Assembly (NCBI RefSeq): GCF_900090245.1
Contig: NZ_FMDN01000004.1
Coordinates: 80,169-144,168 of the forward strand
Direction: 5' to 3'
Length of the DNA: 64,000 nt
Origin: Micromonospora halophytica
GTDB lineage: Bacteria > Actinomycetota > Actinomycetes > Mycobacteriales > Micromonosporaceae
The notes below the pieces were generated by a model, which was not told the DNA's origin, did not search any database, and worked only from the letters and a program-made list of their open reading frames with translations. The first letter of the stretch is position 1, and every line of letters starts with the position of its first letter. This document shows, one piece after another, positions 28,476 to 37,329 of this stretch. Both the position numbers and the translations under genes were made by a program.

Positions 28476-28551
28476 GCCCGCAAGCTAGGGCAGGGATCGA
28501 CCGTTGTCCACCGGACGTCGTTTTCCGGTCTCCGCGACCCCGGCCGCCGGC

Positions 28552-30153
28552 TCAGCGCACCGGGGCGCGGCGGGTCGGACGCGGCCCGACCAGTCGACGC
28601 ACCAGCGGCGCGGCGTTCCACTTCGCCGCGCCGACCAGGTCCCGGGCGTGCTCCAGCACCGTGTAGTCGGGCCGGGCCTGCCCGTCGGCGATCGCCCGGT
28701 CCAGGTCGTTGCCGCACCGGGTCAGCACCGCGTCGAAGTCACGGCGGACCGGTTCGAGCAGGTCGTAGCCGAAGGAGCGGTGCAGCCGGGCGAAGAAGGG
28801 CTTGTAGAGCCGGGCCCGTTCGTGCAACCCGGAGGAGTACGACATCGGGTTCTTCGGCCGCCGCCGGATGTAGTCCGGCAGCACGTCGGCGAAGGCTCGC
28901 CGCACGATCCACTTCTCCTGCCCGTCGCGCATCTTCAACGACAAGGGCAGCCGCATCGCCAGCTCCACCACGCTCAGGTCGAGGAAGGGCACCCGCGCCT
29001 CGACACCGTGGTCCATGCTGGTCCGGTCGACCCGCTGCAACTCCGTACGCCCGAGGTTGCGGATCTTGTGCAGGAAGAGCCGGCGGGCCCGCTCGGGGCC
29101 GACCTCGTGGTACATCGGGTAGCCGCCGAACAGCTCGTCCGAGCCGTCGCCGGTCAGCACCACCTTGACCCCCAGCTCAGCCAGCCGCCGGAAGATCGGC
29201 ACGGAGACCACCGCGTTGATGATGTCGCCGTACTCGGTCAGCTCGGAGATCCGGATCGCCTCCCGGATCTCGCCCAGCCGGATGTCGCGCGGGCGCAACT
29301 CGATCACCTCGTGCGCGACGCCGAGGTCGGCGGCGAGCCGCCGGGCGTAGGCGACGTCCGGGCTGTCCGGCACCCCGACCGTCACCGCCACGCAGTCGGG
29401 GTGCAGCTCGCGTACGTGCAGCAGGGCCAGCGAGCTGTCCAGACCCCCCGAGAGCACCACCCCGACGGTGAGGTCGGTGTCGACCCGCATCCGGATGCTG
29501 TCGGTGAGTGCGGCACGGACGAGCAGGGCGGCCTCGTCCGGGTCGTCCACCTGGGGCAGTCCCTCGCCCAGACGGAGCAGGTCGAGGTACGGCAGCAGCG
29601 TCACCCGGCCGTCCGAGTCGGCCCAGCCGTGGTGCCCGGGCGGCACCTCGGCGACCGGGGCGTGGTGCCCCACCAGCGCCTTCACCTCGCTGGCGACGTG
29701 CAGGCAACCGGGCGTACGGGCCCAGTAGAGCGGCTTGACCCCGAGCGGGTCCCGGGCGAGGTACACCCGGCCGGTGGCGCGCTCGACGACGGCGAAGGCC
29801 CATTCCCCGCGCAGCCGGTGCACCGCCTCCTCACCCCAGTACCGGAAGGCGGCGAGCACCACCTCGGTGTCGCTCTCGCTGCGGAAGGCGTGGCCCAGCC
29901 GGGTCAGCTCCCGGCGCAGCTCGTGGTGGTTGAAGACCTCGCCGTTGTAGCAGAGGACGTACCGCCCGTCGTCGGAGGTCCAGGGCTGCACGGCCCGGTC
30001 CCGGTCCACGACCCGAAGCCGCCGTACGCCGGTGAGCAGCCCGGACTCCTGCCGGGTCTCGGTGACCTCGCCGCGCGGGGCGAGGACGGCGAGCATCCGG
30101 CGGAAGATGGCCGGGTCGGCCTCGGGGCCGATGCTGAGCGCGATCCCGCACAT
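28552..30153 (-). CDS. Asparagine synthetase B-like glutamine amidotransferase
   Basis: 533 residues from ATG at 30153; the protein must begin MCGIAL because Cys2 is the glutaminase nucleophile. The N-terminal Ntn domain (about 1-200) has YNGEVFNHHELR and DPLGVKPLYWA; the synthetase domain has the PP-loop SGGLDSS, LTGDGSDELFGGYPMY and DHGVEARVPFLDLSVVE. All catalytic elements are intact. The family includes free-asparagine synthases, and also enzymes that amidate peptidoglycan (LtsA/AsnB type) or cyclise lasso peptides. The gene follows only 5 nt behind a protein with an M15/DUF5715-like zinc motif, which favours a wall-related substrate; that is inference. Confidence 0.9.
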   Translation of the reverse strand: MCGIALSIGPEADPAIFRRMLAVLAPRGEVTETRQESGLLTGVRRLRVVDRDRAVQPWTSDDGRYVLCYNGEVFNHHELRRELTRLGHAFRSESDTEVVLAAFRYWGEEAVHRLRGEWAFAVVERATGRVYLARDPLGVKPLYWARTPGCLHVASEVKALVGHHAPVAEVPPGHHGWADSDGRVTLLPYLDLLRLGEGLPQVDDPDEAALLVRAALTDSIRMRVDTDLTVGVVLSGGLDSSLALLHVRELHPDCVAVTVGVPDSPDVAYARRLAADLGVAHEVIELRPRDIRLGEIREAIRISELTEYGDIINAVVSVPIFRRLAELGVKVVLTGDGSDELFGGYPMYHEVGPERARRLFLHKIRNLGRTELQRVDRTSMDHGVEARVPFLDLSVVELAMRLPLSLKMRDGQEKWIVRRAFADVLPDYIRRRPKNPMSYSSGLHERARLYKPFFARLHRSFGYDLLEPVRRDFDAVLTRCGNDLDRAIADGQARPDYTVLEHARDLVGAAKWNAAPLVRRLVGPRPTRRAPVR

Positions 30154-30158
30154 CCGCC

Positions 30159-31115
30159 TCAGGCTCCCATCTCGGCTTCGTACGCCGCCCGGAGCCGGAC
30201 GCGGGCGGCCGGCGCGAGGCACAGGTGCCAGGCCTGCCCCTCGTCGACCACGTTCAGCTCGCCGGCGGCCTGCCGGGCGAGCAGGATCTCGGCGAGGACG
30301 TCCCGGGCGCCGAAGCGCGTGAACCAGCTCATCTCCACGTCGACGGCCCAGCCGAGGCAGTGGCCGCTGGGCACCATCGCGGCGTACCCGAGCCGGCGCA
30401 GCTGGTACTGGTGCTCGGCGCTGCGCACCAGGCTGGTGACCCAGAGCGGCGGGGTGCCGGCCGGGGTGGCCCGGTCGAACTCCCGCGCGAGGTCGTTGAG
30501 GAGCGCGATGATCTCCCGGCGGGCCCGGCGGAACTTCACCCCGGCGGTGCGCGGGGTGGCGTCGGGCCGTAGCCGCCGGCGGACGGCCCGCACGCCGCGC
30601 CCGAGGATCGTGGCGGGCTGTTCCTGGTAGCGGAAGGCGAGCATGCCCCGCCGGCGCAGCCATTCCAGGTCGACCATGTCGGGGTGCGTGTTCACCTGTT
30701 CATCGGTGAGGAAGGTGGGCGCGTCGCGCCACCACATCACGTCGATGCGGGAGAGCAGGTAGATCCGGACCAGCGCGGTGAGGTCGCCGGCGGAGCTGCG
30801 CTCGTTGGGCTGGTAGCGGGCCATCTCCAGCAGCAGGGTCTCCCGCGCGCCGATGAAGCCCTGCGGGGTGGCGTCGAGCACCGCGGCGATGGCGGGTTCA
30901 CGCAGCCGTTGGTCGAGCAGGACCTGGCGGGCGGTGGTGGAGGTGGCGTCGGCCAACGCGCCGACTTCGACCAGCAGGTCGGTGACCGCGTCGCGGTAGG
31001 CGTCGAGGTCCGGCATGACCCGGGCGACCGCCCGAGCCGACCCCGGCGACCGGCGCGCCGGGGCCGGTGAGGCGACGGACGGCTGGGGTCCGGAACTTCG
31101 GCTGGGCACACGCAT
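30159..31115 (-). CDS. M15/DUF5715-like putative zinc peptidase-fold protein
   Basis: 318 residues from ATG at 31115, with GAGAGG 9 nt upstream. The N-terminal 200 residues are helical and charged with no signal peptide. The C-terminal domain contains S250-x-H252-x-x-G255-x-x-x-D259 and later W296-H297, the zinc-ligand pattern of D-Ala-D-Ala carboxypeptidase/VanY-type M15 proteins and DUF5715. The acidic residue expected before the second histidine region is present as DEGQAWH. It is the first gene of a two-gene unit with the AsnB-like enzyme. Without a visible export signal, location is uncertain; a non-catalytic role is possible. Confidence 0.75.
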   Translation of the reverse strand: MRVPSRSSGPQPSVASPAPARRSPGSARAVARVMPDLDAYRDAVTDLLVEVGALADATSTTARQVLLDQRLREPAIAAVLDATPQGFIGARETLLLEMARYQPNERSSAGDLTALVRIYLLSRIDVMWWRDAPTFLTDEQVNTHPDMVDLEWLRRRGMLAFRYQEQPATILGRGVRAVRRRLRPDATPRTAGVKFRRARREIIALLNDLAREFDRATPAGTPPLWVTSLVRSAEHQYQLRRLGYAAMVPSGHCLGWAVDVEMSWFTRFGARDVLAEILLARQAAGELNVVDEGQAWHLCLAPAARVRLRAAYEAEMGA

Positions 31116-31214
31116 GGTCTGGGTCCTCTCCCGGTACGACACGGTGCGGATGAACCTGAAACACACCGTAAGCACCCTGAAGCGGAAAACCCCGAGCAAT
31201 CTTCCCATCTACTC

Positions 31215-32006
31215 CTAAGGGCGACGCGCCGTCATCGCCTGCACGTCGGCGTACGACGGGACTCCCGGACCGGGGTCGATGCCGGCGCGGACCGCCTCGG
31301 CGGTGCCGACCACGGCGGCCAGGGCAGCCCGGAACAGCAGCGACCCGGTGCTGACCCGGGCCACCCCGAGGCGACCGAGCGTGTCGAGGTCGGGTCCGCC
31401 CGGCTGGGCGAGGACGTTGAGCGGGGCGTCGACCCGCGCGGCGAGCGTCCGGACCGTGGCCGGGTCGGTCACCCCGGGCACGAAGACACCGTCCGCCCCG
31501 GCCCGACGGTAGGCCCGGGCCCGGAGCAGGGCCTGTCCGAGGGGGTCCGGTGCCCGTAGCCACCAGGTGTCGGTGCGGGCGTTGACGAAGAGCGCCGGGA
31601 CCCGGGCCTTGACCGCCGCGATCGTGGCGACCACGGCTGCGGGGTCGGCGAGAGTCCCGTCGGGCCGGCCGTCCTCCAGGTTGATCCCGACCACGCCGAG
31701 CGCCGCCAGCCGCGCGACGTACCGGGCCACGTCGTCGGGGTCGTCGCCGAACCCGGCCTCCACGTCCACCGTGACCAGCACCGGCAGCCGGACGAGCAGG
31801 GTGGCGAGGCGCATCGTCTCGACCCCGGTCGCCCCGGCCCCGTCGGGCTTGCCGCCGGCCGCGGCGACGCCGAGGCTGGTGGTGCCGATCGCCGGGTACC
31901 CGGCCGCGGCCAGAGCCGCCCCGGAGGCGTGGTCCCAGGCGTTCGGCAGCAGCAGCGGCCGGCCGGGGCGGTGCAGCGCGCGGAACGCGGCGTACGGGTC
32001 GGTCAT
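31215..32006 (-). CDS. Isocitrate lyase/PEP mutase superfamily protein
   Basis: 263 residues from ATG at 32006, overlapping the P450 stop by 4 bp. The fold is recognisable from LLLPNAWDHASGAALAAAGYPAIGTTS, the metal-binding VTVDVEAGFGDDP, GINLEDGR and LFVNARTDTWW. Related proteins include PEP phosphonomutase, methylisocitrate lyase and oxaloacetate hydrolase-type enzymes. The KKCGH catalytic loop of true isocitrate/methylisocitrate lyases is missing, so it is a generic PEP-mutase-family C-C or P-C lyase. Coupling to the P450 suggests a small metabolic unit. Confidence 0.88.
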   Translation of the reverse strand: MTDPYAAFRALHRPGRPLLLPNAWDHASGAALAAAGYPAIGTTSLGVAAAGGKPDGAGATGVETMRLATLLVRLPVLVTVDVEAGFGDDPDDVARYVARLAALGVVGINLEDGRPDGTLADPAAVVATIAAVKARVPALFVNARTDTWWLRAPDPLGQALLRARAYRRAGADGVFVPGVTDPATVRTLAARVDAPLNVLAQPGGPDLDTLGRLGVARVSTGSLLFRAALAAVVGTAEAVRAGIDPGPGVPSYADVQAMTARRP

Positions 32007-33004
32007 CGCCGTGCCTCCTTCGGGTCGGTCGTGAGCGCCGGCTCCTGCCGGGGCGGCCCCCCGGCGCGCGGACTCAGGTCGCGCAGCACGTCCACCACCC
32101 CGGCGGCCAGGGCGAGGGCGTGCCGCTCACCGGGACAGCCGTGCGCACCAGCGCCGAAGGTCAGGGCCGGGCGGCCGGGCGTGAACCGGTCCGGGTCGGT
32201 GAAGACCGCCGGATCACGGTTCGCGGCGTCGAACCGCAGCAGCAGCCCGACGCCCGCCGGGATCGGCCGCCCGGCCAACTCGGCGGCGACGGTGGCGACC
32301 CGGCGGGTGGCGCGTACCGGCGGGTCGAGCCGGAGCACCTCGCCCAGCAGGTCCCGGGTGGCCACGGCGGCCGGCAGGGACCGGGCGTGCCGGGTGGCGG
32401 CGTCGATCAGCCCGGCGGTGGCGTCGCAGGCCTGCACCAGCAGGCCGATCCGGTGCGCCGTCGACTCGTCCGGGCCGGACGGGCAGTTCGTCACCAGGGC
32501 CGCCACCGCGTCGTCCGCGCGCCGGACAGCCGCCGGGCCCGCGCCCGGCTGATAGGCGGCGGCCACCACGGCGACCGCCGGCACGGCCGCCGCCGGGTCG
32601 GCCAGGCCGAGTCGGACGGCCAGCACCCGCAGCGGTACGTCCCGGGCCAGCCGGGCGGGCACGTCCACCCGGCCGGCCCGGCGGTCGAGTTCGGCGACGG
32701 TGAGCCGGGCGGCGTCGCGGGCCAGCAGGTCCGGGTCCAGGCCGGCGAGCACGGTGAGCGTCGCGGCCCGTCGGGGCGGGTGCCGCTCGGGGCCGCTGAA
32801 CCGGGCGACCGTCGCCCGCAGCCAGGCGAGGGTGCCCGGCGGCCCGGGGTCGGCCTCCGGCACCTCGAAGGCGGGGTCGACGAGCGCGGCCCGGACGTCG
32901 GCGTGCCGGGTCACCGTCCAGGTGGCACCGGTGTCGTCGGGGGTCGGTGGCGCGCACGGCGGGATGTCGGACACGGCCGCGATGCGGGGCGAGGAATCGG
33001 TCAC
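32003..33004 (-). CDS. Short cytochrome P450 with altered I-helix
   Basis: 333 residues from GTG at 33004, shorter than the usual 390-410. The haem-binding loop LTFGAGAHGCPGERHAL is intact (Cys290). The K-helix ExxR motif is E222-V-L-R225. The I-helix, normally AG(H)(E/D)TT, reads QACDATAGLI, so the conserved threonine that helps O2 activation is replaced by Ala. The N-terminal substrate-recognition part is compressed. It could be a peroxygenase-like or specialised monooxygenase. TACCGT lies 7 nt before the GTG with no ribosome site. It is followed by an overlapping PEP-mutase-family gene and preceded by an ArsR regulator. Confidence 0.85.
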   Translation of the reverse strand: MTDSSPRIAAVSDIPPCAPPTPDDTGATWTVTRHADVRAALVDPAFEVPEADPGPPGTLAWLRATVARFSGPERHPPRRAATLTVLAGLDPDLLARDAARLTVAELDRRAGRVDVPARLARDVPLRVLAVRLGLADPAAAVPAVAVVAAAYQPGAGPAAVRRADDAVAALVTNCPSGPDESTAHRIGLLVQACDATAGLIDAATRHARSLPAAVATRDLLGEVLRLDPPVRATRRVATVAAELAGRPIPAGVGLLLRFDAANRDPAVFTDPDRFTPGRPALTFGAGAHGCPGERHALALAAGVVDVLRDLSPRAGGPPRQEPALTTDPKEARR

Positions 33005-33126
33005 CCGCCGCACGGTAGGGCCGGTTCCGTTCGGCGTGGGCCGAAGTGTCGTCGGGTGGGAGGCGGCGGGAGTTCCCGGCGCGCGGGACGACCACGCGGG
33101 ACGACCGGCGCGGGCCGGCGGCCCGG

Positions 33127-33864
33127 TCAGGCGCGGCCACCGCCGGTGTCCCGCACCGGCGGGGTCAGCTCGGCGGGGCTCAGCCCAAGAGTGTCCGCCA
33201 GGGCCGCGACCCCGGCGGGCGTGACCCGGACGCTGCGGCCGCTGCCGGGTGCGGTCCAGCCCAGCTCGGCGAAGCGCCGGCACAGCGCCGCGCCGAGCGC
33301 GCCGGCGAGGTGGGGCCGGCGCTCGGTCCAGTCGAGGCAGTCCCGCAGCAGCGGGCGACGCCCGGTGGGCGGGTTCACCGGCACGCCGAGGTCGGTCAGC
33401 CAGTTCCGGCCGTCCGGGGTCAGCGTCAGGCCGTGCGTGGCGTCGAGCAGCCCACGGGCCAGCAACGCGTCGCGCAGCCGGACGCCGAGCCGGCCGGCGA
33501 GGTGGTCGTAACAGGTCCGCGCGTGCGCGAGCGCGGCATCGGCGGTGGCCGCGCGCAGCGACCGGGCCGGCCGGGGCGCCGGCGGCGCATGGCCGGCCAG
33601 GTCCTCGACCAGCTGCGCCACCGCCGGGCCGGCCAGCCGGACGTAGCGGTGCCGGCCCTGGCGCTGTTCGACCAGCACCCCGCCGCGGACCAGCCGGGTG
33701 AGGTGGTCACTGGCCGTGGACGGAGCCACCCCCGCGGCCTGTGCCAGCTCCCCCGCCGTCCAGGCCCGCCCGTCGAGCAACGCCAGACAGAAGGTGGCCC
33801 GGGTGGCGTCCGCGAACAGGGCGGCGAGGTCGGCGAGGCGGGGGCCGTCGGCGGCGGCGGTCAT
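33127..33864 (-). CDS. ArsR-type winged-helix transcriptional regulator
   Basis: 245 residues from ATG at 33864. The N-terminal winged helix (about 10-85) has LAALFADATRATFCLALLDGRAWTAGELAQAAGVAPSTASDHL as recognition region, followed by VLVEQRQGRHRYVRLAG as the wing. The C-terminal half is a second helical domain with DCLDWTERRPHLAGALGAALC, seen in larger ArsR/DUF5937-like actinobacterial regulators. No CxC metal motif is present, so metals are not the obvious signal. It lies 122 bp ahead of the P450 gene on the same strand and may regulate it. Confidence 0.88.
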   Translation of the reverse strand: MTAAADGPRLADLAALFADATRATFCLALLDGRAWTAGELAQAAGVAPSTASDHLTRLVRGGVLVEQRQGRHRYVRLAGPAVAQLVEDLAGHAPPAPRPARSLRAATADAALAHARTCYDHLAGRLGVRLRDALLARGLLDATHGLTLTPDGRNWLTDLGVPVNPPTGRRPLLRDCLDWTERRPHLAGALGAALCRRFAELGWTAPGSGRSVRVTPAGVAALADTLGLSPAELTPPVRDTGGGRA

Positions 33865-33928
33865 CCGCCGATGGTCGCACGGGCCCGGTACGGCGGGGGC
33901 CGCCCGTGTCCGGTGACGCGGGGCCGGG

Positions 33929-34456
33929 TCAGCGCTCCCGGTGCCCCGACCCGAGCGGGACGACCGTACGGGTGTCGCCGTCGTAGCTGCGGGCGGCGAC
34001 GAACTGCCCCGACGGCCGGTCGACGCAGGCGAGCGCCCGAGCCAGCCGCCGGTCGTGGTCGCGGAAGCGCAGCGCGAGGCTCAGGTGCGGGACCCACCGG
34101 CCCGGGACGTGCCACGGATGCTGCCCGTCGGCGCCGGCCAGGACGTCCCAGACCGCCTCGTGCAGCCGGGTCAACTCCGGTGTGGGGTGGACCAGCCAGA
34201 CCAGCGGGGCGCTGCCGTCGAGCACCTCGACCCGGTCGAGGTGGACCGCCAGCGGCAGCGCGTCGTCGAAGAGGTCGGCCAGGCGGGACGCGGCCCCGGG
34301 CGGGAACGCGTCGACCGACGCCATGGTCAGATGCGGCCGGTTCGTGGGGTGGGTGTTGCGGGCCAGACTCGGCAGGCCGGCCACGGCGAGCCGGTCCCAC
34401 GCCGCGCGCACCGTCTTCTCCAGCGGCGGCGAGCAGAGCAGTTCGACGGTACGCAC
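33929..34456 (-). CDS. 2H phosphoesterase (2'-5' RNA ligase/LigT-like)
   Basis: 175 residues from GTG at 34456. Two catalytic histidine motifs are visible: RPHLTM near residue 42 and VPHLSL near residue 122, the paired HxT/S signatures of the 2H superfamily. Members hydrolyse or form 2',5'-linkages or cyclic phosphates in RNA or nucleotides; the physiological substrate is not predictable. TAGCCT is exactly 6 nt before the GTG and there is no Shine-Dalgarno, consistent with leaderless transcription. Confidence 0.85.
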   Translation of the reverse strand: MRTVELLCSPPLEKTVRAAWDRLAVAGLPSLARNTHPTNRPHLTMASVDAFPPGAASRLADLFDDALPLAVHLDRVEVLDGSAPLVWLVHPTPELTRLHEAVWDVLAGADGQHPWHVPGRWVPHLSLALRFRDHDRRLARALACVDRPSGQFVAARSYDGDTRTVVPLGSGHRER

Positions 34457-34596
34457 GCCGCCAGGCTAACCGGCGGGTGAGCACGGCTCCGGTGGGGAAC
34501 CGCGGCGGGATGAGCGGACCGACGACGAGTCACCGCGCATCCGGAGCCGAGGCTGGCCCGGTGGGCGGCCCGATCCCTCGCGCCGGACGAGAGTGC

Positions 34597-35202
34597 TCAG
34601 AGCCATCCCGCCTCGCGGGCGATGCGGACCGCGTCGGCGCGGTCGACCGCACCGAGCTTCTGCACGCAGGCGCTCAGGTGGTTGCGCACGGTGCCCGGGG
34701 CGAGGTGGGTACGCCGGGCGATCACGGTGACCGGGCTGCCGTACCCGGCCAGCCGCAGCGTATCCAGCTCCCGTGGGGTGAGCGGGCAGGGCGGCAGGGT
34801 CAGCGCGTCGGCGGCCAGCGCCGGGTCGACGTACCGCGCGCCGGCGTGCACCCGGCGGATGACGTCGGCGAGGGCGCCACCGGGGGCGCCCTTGGCCAGG
34901 AAGCCGCGCGCGCCGGCGTCGAGGGCCCGGCGCAGATGCCCGGGACGGCCGTGCCCGGTGAGGATGACCACCGCGCAGGAGGGCAGCGCCCGACCCAGCT
35001 CGGCCGCCAGCTCGATCCCGCCCGGCGGCGGCATCTCCAGGTCCACCACGGCCACGTCCGGTCGGTGCGCCCGGACCGCCTCCAGCGCGGCGCGTCCCTC
35101 CCCCGCCTGGGCCACCACCTCGATGTCGCCCTCCAGCCCGAGCAGGGCGGCGAGGGCCTGGCGGATCAACTCCTCGTCGTCGGCGAGCAGGACCCTGATC
35201 AC
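34597..35202 (-). CDS. LuxR/NarL-family response regulator (second system)
   Basis: 201 residues from GTG at 35202, overlapping the kinase stop (GTGA). Receiver domain with DDEE acidic pocket and D54 in VAVVDLEMPPPGG; C-terminal LuxR helix-turn-helix LTPRELDTLRLAGYGSPVTVIARRTHLAPGTVRNHLSACVQKL, matching the DesR-like branch. Partner of the overlapping kinase. The nested inverted repeat upstream of the kinase (36410-36452) is a candidate target. Confidence 0.94.
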   Translation of the reverse strand: MIRVLLADDEELIRQALAALLGLEGDIEVVAQAGEGRAALEAVRAHRPDVAVVDLEMPPPGGIELAAELGRALPSCAVVILTGHGRPGHLRRALDAGARGFLAKGAPGGALADVIRRVHAGARYVDPALAADALTLPPCPLTPRELDTLRLAGYGSPVTVIARRTHLAPGTVRNHLSACVQKLGAVDRADAVRIAREAGWL

Positions 35203-36350
35203 GGGGCCACCGGCACGGTCGCCGTGAGCGTGAAGACGGCACCCTCGCGCCGGGTACGCAGGCTGCCGCCCGCCTCCGCCAGCCGGTCGGTGAGCCCGCG
35301 CAGCCCGTGGCTGTGGCCGTCGGGCGCCGGGGCCGCCTCGACGCCGTCGTTGCTGACCGTCATCGTCGCCACGTCGCCCTCCCGGGTGATCTCGATCCGG
35401 CACCAGGTGGCCCGGCTGTGCCGCAGCACGTTCGTCCCCGCCTCGCGCAGCACCACCGCCAGTTCGGCGGTGGCATCGGCCGGCAGCCCCGCCTCGAGCA
35501 GGTCGACGTCGCAGCGCACCCCGCTGGAGCGCAGCACCTCGCCCATCGCGGTGAGCTGCTCGGCGAGGTCGACCGCCCGGTACCCGTGCACCGCCGCCCG
35601 GACCCGGTGCAGCGCCGCACCGGCGAGCCGTTGCGCCTCGGCCGCCTCGCGGCCGGCCCGTTCGGCGTCGACCGGCGCGAGCCGGGCGGCGAGTTCGGCC
35701 TTCAACGCGATGACGGTGAGGTCGTGGCCGAGCAGGTCGTGCACGTCCCGGGCGAACCGTAGGCGCTCCTCGGCGGCGGCCAACCGGGCCTGGGCCTCCT
35801 GCCCCTGCTGGGCCGCGACGAGCAGGTCCCAGAACCAGACCTGCACCCAGTTGACCGCCGCGACCCCGACGCCGACCCCTGCGGCGATCGCCAGGTGGGC
35901 GCCGGTGGAGCCGCCGGTCCACCGGGCCACCGCGAGCGCGACGGCGACGATCGCCCCGGCGGCGGCCAGCGCCGCGTGGGGCCGCAGCAGCAGCGGGGTC
36001 ATCCCCACCAGGGACGCGCCGAGCCAGGCCCAGGTCGCCCATTCGCCGGCCGCGACCGGGCCGACCAGCGGCACGCTCGCCACGGCGGCGACGGCGAGGG
36101 CGGCGTGCGAGCGGCGTCGCCGGCGTTGCGCCAGCCACGGGGTGACCGCCGCGTGCAGCACCATCGCCTGCGCGGCGGCGAAGGCGAGCAGCCCGCAGGC
36201 GCCGAGCACGAGGCGTACCGGGTCGGGCTCGCGGGCCAGGCCGACGCCGGGCAGCAGCAGGGTGGACCCCACGCTGGCGACCAGCGAGGCCAGCGCCACC
36301 CGGCGGGCCCGGCGCAGCCGCCGGTCCGCCCCCGCCGCACCGACCGTCAC
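35199..36350 (-). CDS. DesK-type sensor histidine kinase (second system)
   Basis: 383 residues from GTG at 36350; TAGGAT lies 8 nt before it. Residues 18-175 hold about five membrane helices with short loops. The HisKA_3 helix includes RDVHDLLGHDLTVIALKAEL with phosphoacceptor H204; the ATPase domain has REAGTNVLRHS (N box), SNDG and HGLRGLTDRLAEAGG. It closely follows the DesK pattern, where membrane state is sensed by the helices; the actual signal here is unknown. It is divergent from a polytopic membrane protein that may be its target. Confidence 0.93.
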   Translation of the reverse strand: MTVGAAGADRRLRRARRVALASLVASVGSTLLLPGVGLAREPDPVRLVLGACGLLAFAAAQAMVLHAAVTPWLAQRRRRRSHAALAVAAVASVPLVGPVAAGEWATWAWLGASLVGMTPLLLRPHAALAAAGAIVAVALAVARWTGGSTGAHLAIAAGVGVGVAAVNWVQVWFWDLLVAAQQGQEAQARLAAAEERLRFARDVHDLLGHDLTVIALKAELAARLAPVDAERAGREAAEAQRLAGAALHRVRAAVHGYRAVDLAEQLTAMGEVLRSSGVRCDVDLLEAGLPADATAELAVVLREAGTNVLRHSRATWCRIEITREGDVATMTVSNDGVEAAPAPDGHSHGLRGLTDRLAEAGGSLRTRREGAVFTLTATVPVAP

Positions 36351-36409
36351 GTCCGCCGATCCTAGGGGCGGCTGTCGAAGTTGCCGGCCTGCCCGGGGCG
36401 TTGCGCGGA

Positions 36410-36452
36410 CGTCACGGGCCGGCCGTGGATTCCGCACGGCTTTCCCGTGACG
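36410..36452. promoter_or_regulatory. Nested inverted repeat in divergent promoter region
   Basis: CGTCACGGG (36410-36418) and CCCGTGACG (36444-36452) enclose GCCGTG (36422-36427) and CACGGC (36435-36440); both pairs are perfect and share one centre in GATTCCG. The element is between a sensor kinase (start 36350) and a membrane protein (start 36496) transcribed apart. It is a likely operator, perhaps for the adjacent response regulator. Confidence 0.55.
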
Positions 36453-36495
36453 GGCGCACCTGCCCTCGCGCGCCGGTCGGCGGCACGGTCGAGGC

Positions 36496-37329
36496 ATGTC
36501 CGAGACGCTCGCCGTACCCTCGTCCCCGCCCACCGACCGACCCGGCCGTCGCCTGCTGCGGCACCTGATCGGGATGACTGTCGCCATGGTGGCCGGCATG
36601 GTGCTGCTCGACCCGCTGTGGCGCACCGCCGGCACGCTGCTGGACTTCTCCGCCCTGCTGGCCCGACCGGAGGTCGCCGCCCTGGTCATGGCGACCGACA
36701 TGTCGATCGGGATGGCGGTGTGGATGTGGCACCGGGGCCATCCCGCCCGGGCCACCGCCGAGATGGTCGCCGCCATGTACCTGCCGTACCTGCTGCTGCT
36801 CGTCCCGTTCGTCACCGGGCTGCTCGACGGGGACGCCCTGCTGCTCGGCGGCCACCTGCTGATGGTGCCGGCGATGGTCGTGGTGGCGGTCCGGCACCGG
36901 CACGCGCACCCGGCCCCACCTCCCCGGCACCGGGTCGTCGCCGCGCTGGTCGACCGGTGGCCGACCTGGCTGGCGCTGCTGATGACCGTCGACAACTGGT
37001 TCGCCCCGGTGCTGCTGCCGCCGGTGAGCCTGCTCGTCCTCCCGCTGGGCTTCCTGGTGGCCGGCACGGTCCGCCGCAGCTGGCGGGACCGGGGTGCGGT
37101 GGCGTCCCAGCTGGCCGGTCTGCTCGGGTGGTCGGCGCTGGCGACGCTTGCCGTTGTCGCCGACGACGGTCCGGCGCGCTGGCTGGTGGCCGGCGGCTGG
37201 CTGGCGCACGCCGCCTGGGACGCCGTGCACCACCGCCGGGACCGGGTGGCGCCGCGCGGGTACACCGAGTTCTGCGGCGTGCTGGACGTCGCCGTCGGGC
37301 TGACCATGGTGGTCGCCATCCTGGCCTGA
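36496..37329 (+). CDS. Polytopic membrane protein, function unknown
   Basis: 277 residues from ATG at 36496. About seven to eight hydrophobic helices. Histidine-rich loops are notable (MWMWHRGHPAR; VRHRHAHPAPPPRHR; AHAAWDAVHHRRD). No transporter signature is recognised. It is divergent from the two-component genes across a 145-bp region containing the nested repeat, so co-regulation or membership in the same response is likely. Confidence 0.8.
   Translation: MSETLAVPSSPPTDRPGRRLLRHLIGMTVAMVAGMVLLDPLWRTAGTLLDFSALLARPEVAALVMATDMSIGMAVWMWHRGHPARATAEMVAAMYLPYLLLLVPFVTGLLDGDALLLGGHLLMVPAMVVVAVRHRHAHPAPPPRHRVVAALVDRWPTWLALLMTVDNWFAPVLLPPVSLLVLPLGFLVAGTVRRSWRDRGAVASQLAGLLGWSALATLAVVADDGPARWLVAGGWLAHAAWDAVHHRRDRVAPRGYTEFCGVLDVAVGLTMVVAILA

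Noticed and set aside
28552..31115. Lasso-peptide biosynthesis locus around the AsnB-like gene
   Set aside because: No precursor peptide, PqqD-like RRE or transglutaminase-like protease gene is visible next to it.
33046..36450. 1134-codon plus-strand frame
   Set aside because: Low-complexity Arg/Pro/Ala translation opposite real genes with clear motifs, a common GC-rich artefact.
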